A stretch of DNA of 64,000 nucleotides, taken from NCBI GenBank assembly GCA_016758965.1, contig JAEPRB010000214.1, forward strand, positions 1 to 64,000, written 5' to 3'. The notes beneath the pieces were generated by a model that saw only the letters and a list, made by a program, of their open reading frames with translations, searched no databases and had not been told where the DNA came from. Every line of letters begins with the position of its first letter. Positions within the stretch are counted from its first letter, which is position 1. This DNA is from Circinella minor (taxonomy: Eukaryota > Mucoromycota > Mucoromycetes > Mucorales > Lichtheimiaceae). The position numbers were made by a program, and so were the translations under genes. Below are positions 12,137 to 24,714 of this stretch, in pieces.

Positions 12137-12517
12137 GTAAATCTTTTTTTTCAAGACATCTAATTTTACAAATAGAATAAACGCGTTGTTGTTGTAAGCA
12201 ATATGAAACCATCAAAGTTTCGTGGAGTGTTATCTCAAGGCATGTTATTAGCAGGAGGCAAAGATTCCAAAGTTGAATTATTAGAACCATCTCATACTTG
12301 TCAAATTGGAGAACGTGTTGAGATTGAGAGTCATCCATTTATAGGTGAACCTGATGCTGTTTTAAAACCAAAACAAAAAATCTTTGAAGGAGTTTCACAA
12401 TTTTTATCGACAGATGAAAACAAAAATGCAACTTATAAAGGATATAAACTAGTAACAACAAGTGATAATAATCAACCGATTCAATGTGAAAGCATAACCC
12501 ATGGTCAAATATCATAA
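11631..12517 (+). CDS. EMAPII/Arc1-type tRNA-binding domain protein, possibly mitochondrial
   Basis: Exons 11631-11871, 12005-12078 and 12176-12517 encode 218 aa. Residues 1-35 are rich in Arg, Ser and Leu and lack acidic residues, like a mitochondrial presequence. From about residue 57 the protein is one EMAPII-type OB fold: INLRVGEIIKVDQHPDADHL, then VNLNEESPRTIVSGLA, then RVVVVSNMKPSKFRGVLSQG and GEPDAVLKPKQKIFE. These match the C-terminal domain of AIMP1/p43 and yeast Arc1, which binds tRNA in trans to aminoacyl-tRNA synthetases. All three exons join in phase across conserved motifs. Unlike Arc1 there is no N-terminal GST-like domain, so this is a stand-alone form with a likely organellar leader. 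It is convergent with PEX14, with only 63 bp between the stops. Confidence 0.88.
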
Positions 12518-12580
12518 TAATAATAAAAAAAACCAATAATTATTTATCATTCATACATTAAATTGATCATATATACAGAT

Positions 12581-13828
12581 TTAATTAATACGTCTTCGAT
12601 TTAATAAAATACCCTTGAGTGATCGAATTTCACTTTTAAGTCCATGTACTGCAGGAGATGGTTCATTACCACCCAGTCCCATAGCAGGAGTAGAATAAAG
12701 AGAGGGTGTATGCATATATTCTGGCTTATTAATTGTATTTCGTAAATCCACAACCGAAGAGCTAAAGTTTTTATAAAGATCTACATTGTTTTTGCTTTCA
12801 GTATATCTCGCTTCTGCTCGAGATACCATATGAGCTAATCGATCTGCTAATGCCTCTTGTTTCTCAGCAAGTTGTTTACTCAAATCCACTCTGTTTTCTT
12901 CTTGTTTATTATCATTTCCATTTTCAACTGATGTTTGTTCTTCTTTTTTGTCTTCCTTTTCCTTCTTTTCATCATCCTTGTCACTCTTATTATCATTCAA
13001 TTCTTCTCCTTCTGCTTTTTCCAAGGTCGATTCGCCAGCGAGTTGACCACTTAATTTATCCAGTATCGATTTTTGTTGTTTATATCGACCTGTTCGGTAA
13101 CTTGTAACACCATTGAATGTCGGAAGTAAAAGACGCTATAATTCCCTCAGTTTATCAATATACTAGTATTCTATTTTTTTTTTTTTTTTCACACACATAT
13201 ACTAGAATGATCAAGTTTTTTTTTTCATTATTTGTTACCTTGACAATGCCTACAATGCCTGAAGTAACACCGACAGCTCCTACACCGAAAATGAGAGCAA
13301 TGGCAAGAAGACGTTGAATCGACATTGATGGAGCTCCTGGTAGAGGCTGGTATATAATACTTGGTTGTTGTTGGTTATATGCTGAACGTTTAGGAATCAA
13401 TGGTGCAGGTGGTGTTAATGTTGATGTTCCTGCTGCTGGTAAAGTAGTACTAGCTTTTGTTGTCTACAGTGGCAAAAAAAAAAAAAAAAGTAAATAGAGT
13501 GAGTTTTCAAATAATACTCTAAAAATACGTTATCGAATAACAAAGAATAATAATAATAATAATAACAAGTAGTTACCGTGATAGGTGTAGATACGGTAGG
13601 AACTACATCATCTACTCGTTTAAACGCTTCTTGGATTTCTTCTGCAGATAATCCTTTATTTTTTAAAAAGGCTACTTTCTTGACAGTTTCCGCCGATTTG
13701 ACGTTTGGTGAAGATAAAAAGGAAACAGCTGATTTTATAAGTTGTTCATTTAATGGTTTATTATCTTTATGTTCTTGTTGGTTTTCAGTAGATGGTTGTT
13801 TACTAGTGTTATTTGTTTCGTCTGCCAT
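12581..13828 (-). CDS. PEX14: Peroxin 14 (peroxisomal docking protein)
   Basis: Exons 13577-13828, 13239-13463 and 12581-13135 (read leftward) encode 343 aa. Residues 28-75 form the Pex14 N-terminal domain, with LIKSAVSFLSSPNV and FLKNKGLSAEEIQEAF, which binds WxxxF/Y motifs of the import receptor Pex5. Residues about 135-158 (LLAIALIFGVGAVGVTSGI) form the membrane segment, followed by an RLLLPTFNG stretch, an acidic low-complexity linker and a coiled-coil-like segment (KQLAEKQEALADRLAHMVSR). This is the standard Pex14 order. The protein sits in the peroxisome membrane and forms the matrix-protein docking complex. All exon joins keep the frame. The gene is divergent from UTR4, about 1.07 kb away. 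Confidence 0.9.
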
Positions 13829-14899
13829 TATATAAAAAGGTGGAGTGGGGGGAAAAATAGGGAGCGGGGGGAAAGAGAGAAAGAAGAGTAAAAATAATGC
13901 TTCAAAACTACTGATGAGTTTATTAACCCCCTTTTCACATGCTGACTAAAAAGGATGATCTAATCAATTGTCCGCTATTTAATTTTGGCTGACACTCCCA
14001 CCCCACACACACAACTTTACATTTTATTTTCATTTTCTCGTCTCTTGATCGTAATCTTTTATTTTGCTAACAATAGAAAAGACCAACGAATAAAATAATA
14101 GTTACAATCGCGATGACTTTGATGATATCTAATCACTTGAAACTCACTGGATTAAACCTATTTCTAATACACCTCTCATCTTTTTTAATAATCCAAAAAT
14201 CATAATTGCTCTTCAACCTTCGCAAAAAATACAATTATGAAAAAGCAGATATGTCGAGCTTCATTTCAGCAAAGATAATAAAATTTTAGATTTGTAGATA
14301 TATTATCTCATACAGTCATTTCAATTTTAAAATTATCAAAAAACTTTGTTAAAAGATACGTATTGCTTCGTCTTGTAAAATGCATATAAAAGAGTGACTT
14401 ATCATTCATAACTCAGTGTTATTATAAGACTCGGGATGCATTTGGCAGTTACTGCTATTTAGTTCATTTTTTACAAGGTAAAAACACTTGTTTTGTACAA
14501 TTTCGAGTTTTTTTTTTATCCAACGAGAAGGATACAACAGTTAGATTATGAATATATTTATGAACAAAGTGATAAGTAGTTTTAGATTCAGTAGCTCAAG
14601 CTGTGTAATAAACGTTAGGACATAAGATGAGTTACTATAACAACACTTTTTTTTTTGTTTTAGTTACGAATGTTTATATGGTTATGTATAGGAATAAATG
14701 TTAGTAATAATATTCACTATTATATTTTTTGTTCGTTGGTATAATCGATTAAGCAAAAAAAAAAAAATACAAATATCATCTCATAGAAAAAAAAAATATT
14801 TAAAGTATTGATCCCGCTCACTATTCTTTTAAAACCGGAACATCAGCCGATTCTTGCCCGACACTCTTTTATTTTTTGACACGAACAAAAATTAAAAAT
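13829..14899. other. Intergenic spacer between PEX14 and UTR4
   Basis: A gap of about 1.07 kb between divergent genes. It presumably holds both promoters. No coding signal or RNA gene is visible. Confidence 0.5.
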
Positions 14900-16215
<1,316 letters not shown>

Positions 16216-16433
16216 TTGTATTAGATATGAATGATATTATCCATGATATTAAATGGTTTAATATATAAAAAAAAAATGCTTTGTTACAACAAGGAGAAAA
16301 AAGAAAGATTTTATAAAAGGGGATGTAGAAATGATGCATATGGTTTTGAGTAAGGAAGTAAAAAAAAAAAAAAGTAGTAGCAATACTAGAGTGATTATTA
16401 TATGAATGGAGTTTGGGTAATAGTGTATATAAA

Positions 16434-17986
16434 CTATTCGTGGCCACCACTTCCACCATCACCACCTCCACCATCACCTTTACTGTCACCACCGCTACCT
16501 GGACCGCTTCCTCCACCAGCATCGCCGCCTCCTGCTTCGCCACCATCGCCACCTTTTTTGGCAGGTTCAACATTGACACCAAATTCTCTTCCTCGATTAT
16601 AAAAGAATTGCCAACCAAATGAGATTAAGAACAAAACAATTATTACTGCCATCATTGCATACACTTTACGATCGATCGTATATTTTACCCTATGTAACGA
16701 GTTTTGATCCAGAATGGATTTGAGGCCAGCGATATATCCGGTATGAGTGAGGAAATCTATGCCAACAATGAAAATGAAGGAACCAGTAAATGATGTGGCG
16801 AAAAGAACAAGATATCTTTCAGCGAAAAAGACAACACCTGCAAAGAACAATGAGATAGCAACTAAAAAACAAGCTCGTGGCACGACCTTTTTTTTTTTAA
16901 TAATACATACATATCGTAATATAAGATATACGTACAATTAGTCATTTTGGTTTGTTTGTTTGTTTGTTTGTTACAAATTACTACTGATAGTTTTAAGGTT
17001 CGTATTTTAAAAAGTAATTTACCTGAGTAATAACTAAATCTTCACGCCAGCAAAGAATAAACAAGCCAAAAACAAGTCCTCCCATACCTATTTTTTATTT
17101 CATTTATTGTTATTGTTTTTTTATATGTATAAAACTTTTTTTTTTTTCGTGTTTGCATGAAAATAACTTACCACCAACAAGATATATAGAAATATTCCAA
17201 AAGAAAGCATATAGAATTGCTCCGAGAATACCTAAACCAGCAGGAACAGCCATTATAGTAACAGGATCATTGGTATAACCATCCATAGTTTGGCTATTCG
17301 TCATACCAACCCATGTAATTAAACCTATATATTATTATCATTATTTACGTACGTTATTAAAAAAAGGTTTACAATTTTAAAAAGTATATGTATTTTTTAT
17401 ATTTTTATTATTATTTGTACCAAAAGTAAGAAAACCTGCAACAGAAAGTGTGGGACGGAAACATCGGAAACCAAATACCATAAGATAAATACCGAGTATA
17501 ATCAAGATGGCGCCTGCAACGCCCATTTGTGGTGTTACCCAATCTGCACCATAGATATCCTCTATTTTATATATAAAGAAAGTATATATCATTTTTTTTT
17601 TTTGTTTTTAACTAAGATTAGTTTTTTTTTTTTTAAGAAAGAAAAAGAAGAAAAAAAAAAAAAGAACGTATTGTACTTGGATTATCTGAATATTCATCTG
17701 GAGCTGATGTTGGTATAGCAGTTTCTGTTGGACAATCATTATTTTCTTCTTTATTGTTATGGTTATCATGAATATCATCACGAATAAAAAGTCCACGTTT
17801 TTCATTATCACTACTTTGTTGACAAGGTGATGCTGATGTTGTTGGTGTTGGAGTAGTATTATGAAGATTTTGTACACCTCGTTTATGTACTATTTCACCA
17901 AGAGGAGATGCAGAAATGGTATGTCGAGGAACAATGATAATTCCAATGAGAAAGAACAATGAGACGATAATATGAAATAATCGCAT
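16434..17986 (-). CDS. TMEM198/DUF4203-type multispanning membrane protein
   Basis: Five exons read leftward: 17986 to about 17677, 17561-17421, 17324-17172, 17087-17023 and 16886-16434, giving about 373 aa. It starts with a signal peptide (MRLFHIIVSLFFLIGIIIVP) and a Ser/Thr/Asn-rich lumenal or outer region. About seven hydrophobic segments follow, with Gly-rich turns such as GVAGAILIILGIYLMVFGFR and a late FIFIVGIDFL. The order of helices and Gly motifs resembles the TMEM198/TM7SF3 domain (DUF4203). The tail is an unusual Gly-rich run from about residue 335. The first donor is ambiguous (17677 or 17668, adding three residues). In related animal proteins the family has roles in Wnt signalling; its role in fungi is unknown. 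It is convergent with UTR4, with 218 bp between the stops. Confidence 0.72.
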
Positions 17987-19081
17987 AATATAATATATAT
18001 ATATATTAAATTATATGTAATAAAAGATAATAAAAAGAAAATGGATATCGAAAATAAGAAAAAAGAAAAAGAAAAGAATTATTTTGTTGTTGTTTTCTTA
18101 TGAGGATTTGTATATAAACGGTTTACACAACAACAATAAAGAAAAAAAAATAGGTGTAAACATGATCTATACATGCAAAATCAAAGATATATACCAAATT
18201 TGGATTATTGTTTTCTTTTTTCTCTCTCCCCTCTTTTGCATCGGCTCGCGGAAACTAATTTCCTATTTTTAAAATTTGACATGACACAACAATTTTCTAT
18301 TTTTGTTTCGTCTTTTTTTATACAAGATTTTTTATCGTTTTAGGCGATTGAATTTTTTTTTTTAAACATGAGGCGTGATGTTCAAATTTAACAGCTGGGT
18401 TTTTTTTTTTCAACCTAGTGGCTGAAATTTTTGATGTGGCACTGATCTGGAAAAAAAAAAAAAAAAAAGATTCCAAATAAAACTTTGACTATTTTATTTA
18501 GTAAAAACTATAACATCAGTTCTTCAAGATAATCAACGTGGAAAATAAGACTTTGCATGTCGTATCTATCTTTTAACAGTCTCCAGTATACTGACGACTG
18601 GATAAAGGGAGATGTAAAAGGATTACTTGTAGTCAAGATCTCTCGCTTGACACTGGCCCTTAAATATTTTGATCAAAAATTCCTCTATTGGATTCAGCAC
18701 TGGTGAATAAATGGAGGTACGTATAGATATAATATAAGGAATCGATGATTTTTTTCAACAGTATTAAATCAAGAGAAAAAGTTAAATGAACTTCTCTTAA
18801 ATCTAGTTCCATTACATACAAAGTATAATATGACTCATACACAAAAGTTCTATAAATTTTGAAGTTATAAATATTCGTTGAATCGCATATCCTTTCTCTC
18901 GTTGTTGTTGTTCCTGTGCGGATACCGTAGAAGCCAATCAGAGAAGAATTTAATAAAATTAATAGTCTGGGCCAATAAGAACTCGATTTAATAAAAATCT
19001 GTTGTTATGCCTGGAGTCTATACATAGGATTAATTTTTTTGAGAGTTGCATAATGCATTTAAAATATATCTTTTGTTCTAA
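17987..19081. other. Intergenic region, no gene recognised
   Basis: An AT-rich stretch at the boundary between the left housekeeping island and the decayed accessory region. Some short frames exist, but I cannot support any as genes. Confidence 0.45.
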
Positions 19082-20895
19082 ATGTTTCATCTTTCCCACC
19101 TCTACTTATTCGACGCCATTCATCTCCATTCACCTACATTCAACTCCATTCAACCATATTCAAGCGCATTGAATAATTCTGTTTTTTTTTTTTTTTTTTT
19201 TCTCAATGGAGGGAAATTTCAACCACAAAAAAAAAGAGGTCGACCTTCCGGTCAAAAGAACGCTCAAGTAGGCACAATGCCAGACGTCCTAAAAAAGTGG
19301 ATAGCAAACAAAAAAAAATTATTTATCTCTGTTAACACGACTATCAATAATAATAAAAATAATAATCCATCATCATCAAGCTCTTCTATTAATAGTACAG
19401 CAACGTCTGTACCGGAAGAACCAATGTTATTATTAGCGGAGGAGGGTCATCTACCTACCACTTGATGAAAAAAAAATTGACACCATGATTCCTTCAGCCG
19501 AGAAGATCAATATAATGTATCTGATAAAGATGATATTATTGATAAAGATTGTAATGATAAAGATGAAGAGGAGGATAGTAATAGACACAAGAAGTCACTG
19601 AAGATATCATTGCCACTACGTCCCAAGCAGCCCACTATCATAATGCTAATAACACTGTTGTTGACGATAATAACACTACAGAAAAAATATAAATGAATTA
19701 AGCGCTACGTAGTCCAGCATTTTTCGATGATGTAGTTCTTGATGATTATTGATTGCGTCATAACATTGATGTATATATATTCAATGGTTAAAAAAAATGA
19801 TTGTACGTAAACTAATTCATTAGTATGTTTTAGGTGGGAACAATGAACAGACATGGTAAAATCCACAAAGGAGATTATCAGCTATGGCTCACGCGGCATA
19901 TAAATGATTTACGTCTACAATTTGGATTACCAGCCATTTATAATAAACCAGGGGTATATAAATACGTCCTTCATCTTGCTGACTGATGAAGGCTTTGGAA
20001 TTTCTACCCTACTTCGGTTACTTATGGATCTTTATAACATCCGTGCAGCAGACAATTCATTATTATGCACAAGAAATAGGACATTTTTATCTGATTTAGC
20101 TTCATTGACCATCTTATATAGCTCTATCATACAGCTCATACGGCTGGATCACAATATAGATTTATGGCTCAACGTCAAGGTGCTGCTCATAATATTATTA
20201 CTGTACGTACAAACCCAGGTTGAACGCAACAAATACGACTCGCTAATTCTACAACATTTCCCTCAACAACTACAACGTAGTAACCAACAAACTGATTTTG
20301 ACAAGTTTTCAAAGTTATGGTCAGCTTTTGTTGACGGAAGATCTATTTTTTTTATAAAGCACCTGAACATTTACGTAGTTGCCTTGACAAATGGTGTGAG
20401 TACTAAAATATACATGTAACGAAAAATAGCTATAAAGAACAAATCGAAACTTTGCTCTCCATCAAGAAAGCGCAATATCACAGGAGCACAAAACCCAGCT
20501 GCTCTTAAAATACCTACCTCAACTTCAAGCTATTATTGATGAAGCAATTGATTCTTCTTCATCATCATCATCATCACCACCATCAACAGAAGAAGAGACA
20601 AGCAACACTGAACACGTTAATTCCACTGTCATATCATCTTCAAACGCAATAATACGTAATAATAATACAACAAATACAATCGAATCAACAATATTTTGTA
20701 ACCCATATATACCACAACAATCGCTTGATCCACCATTTTCGTTACATATGCTGTTCCTTCTTCAAGTACTAGTACCTTTGATGGTTTACGTGCACCACCA
20801 CATGTGAGACATTGTAAAACATGTCATAGTAATACTTGTGCTGGCAAAACAAGACGAGGAATATGCCCTCTTTTAAATAATAACAACCAATGAAT
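19082..20895 (+). pseudogene. Decayed AT-hook / zinc-motif locus, probably mobile-element derived
   Basis: Pieces of coding sequence in shifting frames with many stops. Near 19235 is an AT-hook-like segment KKRGRPSGQKN followed by a Ser/Asn-rich linker. Between 19840 and 20440 two frames alternate, one reading RRLSAMAHAAYK and then RFMAQRQGAAHNIITVRTNP, the other KYDSLILQHFPQQLQRSNQQ and FSKLWSAFVDGRS. At 20800-20890 is a cysteine motif RHCKTCHSNTCAGKTRRGIC (C-x2-C-x4-C-x8-C) before a stop. AT-hook, core, then a small Cys cluster suggests a transposase or DNA-binding protein from a repetitive Mucorales family, but I cannot name it. Several frameshifts make it non-functional as it stands. Confidence 0.5.
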
Positions 20896-21244
20896 CTAAT
20901 CTTCCAAAATGAACAAACGGGTACATATAAACTTATACGATACAACCATTAATATTACATACCATTATTATTATTATTATTATTACGTATTTATCATATA
21001 TTATATATATCACTTCTTTTTTTTGATAAAAAAAAAACGCCATATAGCTACATAATAGGAGAGTTTTAATACAATAAGTCTTTTCAAAATAATTAAGTCA
21101 GTCGGCCCCACTTATGGTACCCGAGCCGTTGTTCCTTGGGGGGGTAAAAAAGCAACTTTTTTATGTATCAAATAATTTGATCACTCCGTTTACTCTGCAG
21201 TCACTTTATGCAAACTTAAAAAAAAAAAATGAAATCGAGTCATG

Positions 21245-23690
21245 CCAAACGAAATTAGACTAATGGTCTACAAAAAATTGAGATGATTACAAATTTGAAC
21301 CTAAGATTGTCGAGCTTGAATCAAGCATTCATTGACGTTTTAAAAACCGATTGATTCTAAAAACTTGGAGGTTTCAATGAAAAGGATCTTTAACTCAAAA
21401 GCTTCCAACATAATGAATAGTGTAAGTATCAAAAAAAACTTCTTTTTTTTTTTTTTTTTTACAATCAAGCTGACGTTTACTCACGCTGATTTATTTTGCC
21501 AGACTTCTTGTTTTGGAATTAGTCCGTGAAAAAGTATATTCTTGAACTCTTTCCTTGTATCGATCCTTTCTTTTGGTAGCTTACGCATTATAATATATTT
21601 ATATATATGAATATAGAACAATTTTATAACAATAAGAGTAACAACGACGATGATGAGTCTCTTATCGAGGTACTGTCGATTGCATACAGTTGGAGCAACA
21701 AGGATTTTACGCTTAAACATATTATTTTTATTATTTATATATTAGATTTCTAAACTGAATACCACTGTTTTTGGAACCTTTAAAAACATATCTCAAAGAC
21801 AAGGTAAAAACTTATCCACTGTTGAATTAATAAGCCTTTTTGTACTAAGTCAATATTACCTTTCGATAATAGAAAAAAGAATTAAAACCAACATTACCAC
21901 CACCACCACCACCACCATTGGAGGATGTAAATGGATATCAAAAGAATATGTTTAGATACTGTGCCGTGCTTATTGAGAAAGAAAAAATCGATAAAACTCT
22001 TGAACGACATTTGCAGTAAGTTTTTTTTTTCTGCTTTATGATCATCATGACCAGTCAACTAACTGACTTCTCATGTAGACTCGGCATTTCTGGTATCATT
22101 GGGATCCGCAGCTTTTAAAAATTTAAAAATTATGGTGAAGAGCGATAATTATTACCAAAAATGTTTATATGATGATCAAGCAGATAAAGTTATTAAACTT
22201 TTACTCGAGGTAATTAACATTGATAATAAAAAGAGGGCACAGTTTACATTCTATTTATATTAGATAGTTAGAATAATAATATTATACTTTTTCAGGAATA
22301 TGATAAGTGTGGAATTATTGGTGCACGAATCATGATAATGGAGAAAAAGCTGGAATTATTAAAAACGGATGGATATGTTACGAGTTCTGCAGAATGATAT
22401 CCTGTCCTATATGTTAGTAATTTTGAAATTTGCATTACTTCCATAAATCTACTATTACTGTCCACTTACTTATATGTGTGATTGTATAATAGCTTTGATA
22501 TAATTCAATTTGATTTTAACAACAAGTATAAGTATGAAATGTCGGAAAACGAATCATTTGCTCGATGGCAATATATCTTTCGTGGTTCTTTGGTACATAT
22601 TCGATCGAACGTAAGTAAAAAAAAATAATACAGTAGAGCCCCGTTAATTTCATCCATGTTTAATTTCAACCCCCGTTAATTTGTTTTTGCAAGGAATAGT
22701 TACAAAACATAGTATCAACTTTCACATCCCCTTTATTTTCACTTTCACAATGATTTTGAGGGCTTGAAATTAAGTGGCCTTACAAAACATGACTTGAGAA
22801 AGGATTTTATTGGTTATCTGTAATAAAGAAGTGACACAAAGTAGTTTGTTTAGAAGACAGTAACTATCTAATCTATTTTGAAAATCAATGGAACTAACAT
22901 AGCTCTACTGTAATGACCTGTCAACTAGAACTGAAACTAATTCAACTTTCAGAGGTGAAATAATTTCAACGTCAACAAGAGAGGAAATGAAAACTGATTA
23001 TGCTGGTGCTACTGGCCGTAAAATCGACATGTTGCTCACCACATATAACAACGATGGTGAAGAGAATCGGGTGGAACTATCTTCTAACGAACACAAAAAA
23101 TCCAACGCTGACGACGATCTTATTTTTGAACAACAATCCAAGAACATAATTACCGACATTTGTATAATGTCACAGTTAAAAAAAACGATTCAATATTGAT
23201 ACAAGTTCGTCCAGTACGACCATACCTTTGGCAATGGACGTTATTGGTAAGACAAGTAAGAATAATAATGATATGGATTGTAGCTAATTACTCATACAAA
23301 TAACTGTAACCTTTTTTTAAGGTCTTCGTGGTTATATATATCGTGTCTTTACTGATGAAGATGCTTTTGTGACAAGCAAAGTTACTAATAAACATATCGT
23401 ATTGCCTACGACATTAGTAGAATTCAATAAGAATTTATTGAAAATGGTAGTTTATACATCATTCTATTGAATTATTCGGTATGGATATTTTGATACTCTG
23501 GGATATTTCTGCGGAGAGGTTATACTAATTATACGTTACGTATGATAAAAAAAAGTTATACATTATTTCAGCAATTAAAAAAATCGTGTTCATGAATCTG
23601 GTATTGTTAGATGTGTGTGTAAGCATAACATATCACTAGAATTTACTAACGTGTATGAATCGGGAGAAAGGTAAATGATTTTTTGATAAT
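21245..23690 (+). pseudogene. Decayed copy 1 of a Mucorales-specific family (possible PD-(D/E)XK-like core)
   Basis: Exon-like blocks: about 21245-21350 (GLQKIEMITNLNLRLSSLNQ), 21890-22020 (a Pro run, then YQKNMFRYCAVLIEKEK), 22080-22210, 22297-22398, 22490-22610 (SENESFARWQYIFRGSL), 22953-23200 (ATGRKIDMLLTTYNNDGEE, then ELSSNEHKKS and FEQQSKNI), 23200-23460 (GLRGYIYRVFTDEDAF) and an end near 23690. The lysine-aspartate strand followed by a Glu-x-Lys strand and a Gln/Lys-bearing helix is the layout of PD-(D/E)XK nuclease-like folds; this is inference. Stops and a phase mismatch at the 22611/22952 intron show decay. A MITE sits inside that intron. I recall related proteins as abundant 'hypothetical proteins' in Mucorales; their function is unknown. 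A second member lies at 36140-38818. Confidence 0.55.
22631..22910. mobile_element. 280-bp TA-flanked MITE inside an intron
   Basis: The left end CAGTAGAGCCCCGTTAAT and the reverse complement of the right end, CAGTAGAGCTATGTTAGT, form imperfect terminal inverted repeats. TA dinucleotides flank both sides (22629-22630 and 22911-22912). This is the pattern of non-autonomous Tc1/mariner/pogo-type elements. No coding sequence is visible inside. Removing it shortens the host intron from 342 to about 60 nt, a normal size here. Confidence 0.8.
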
Positions 23691-24662
23691 ATAATATTCT
23701 ATATTTGAAAGATATTAAAGCATTTTTACAATATATTCTTTTGATTTTTTTTTTGTGTTAATGTATTCTTTTTTTTAATAATTGTTTAAAATACAAGTAT
23801 TCACTTTCATCGATTAAAAGTCTTGGTTCAAAAATATTGCCCACGGTTAAACTGTTTATATGATATTGGGTGTCGTTCTCTGTTGTTGTTGATGATGTAT
23901 GTGCCTTTTAGGCTCTCTGGTGGTATTTAGTTTAATAGCACCCTATTACAATATTGGTTGTTTGGTTAATCAACTGTTTGATATATATTTATAGAAATAT
24001 AATCCCCAACTAAAAGATCATGGTTTTAAAGTAAGAGCCATTGGGGGGGGGTTCTTTTATGCATATCGTCACTCAATGGAGTGTCAAATAAACAGTAGTC
24101 CACGTTACATATATCGATAGTTTTGGTTCGGTCGATGGCGAAGGTAGCATCTCAATTTTATCAGTCACAACATTAATTACATACCATCACAATTGTACAC
24201 CTTACTTACGAGCTGCCGTAGTCCATCTCGCTGTACGTAGCGAAACTCATTCCGCACAAACCCCCCCAACAACAATATTATCCGTTTACTACACCAACAT
24301 GTCCCGCTCGCCATGACCAAGGTATCCCATTTGTTGCCTTTCACAGTCTCTCCCTCATTGATTTTATTTAATTAGAGTCCAACTCCCGCGTTTTGTACAC
24401 CTACGATTTCCTAATTTTTTTGAAGACTTTCAACAAGCGAGAAATAGTATAAATATTCAAATATCTCATATATTATGTGCTTTTGTTGACATTTTGGTAG
24501 TTCCCTATTTGGATAATAATTTATAATAATATTATATATATGTTTGTACTGTATAATAAAAACGAGATATAAGATAATTATTTAATAATTATCAAATTAT
24601 AGTATAGTTTACTCCTGATTAATACAACTCCCCCAAAAACAAAAGGTACATAACTGAGAGAC

Positions 24663-24700
24663 TTGCAAAAGTGTGAGGTGCAAAAACGGGGTTTTGACTG
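24663..24700. mobile_element. Right end of a decayed TA-flanked MITE
   Basis: The segment GGTGCAAAAACGGGGTTTTG followed by ACTG-TA closely matches the right end of the complete element at 35526-35641 (GGTGCAAAAATCAAGGTTTT then ACTG-TA). I could not place its left end with confidence. The element ends at 24700, just upstream of the open frame of the KDZ-like transposase fragment, and probably truncates it. Confidence 0.5.
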
Positions 24701-24714
24701 TATAATACTTTTCT

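Noticed and set aside
16402..16622. Pro-rich and Thr-rich plus-strand frames
   Set aside because: Antisense of the Gly-rich tail of the TMEM198-type gene.
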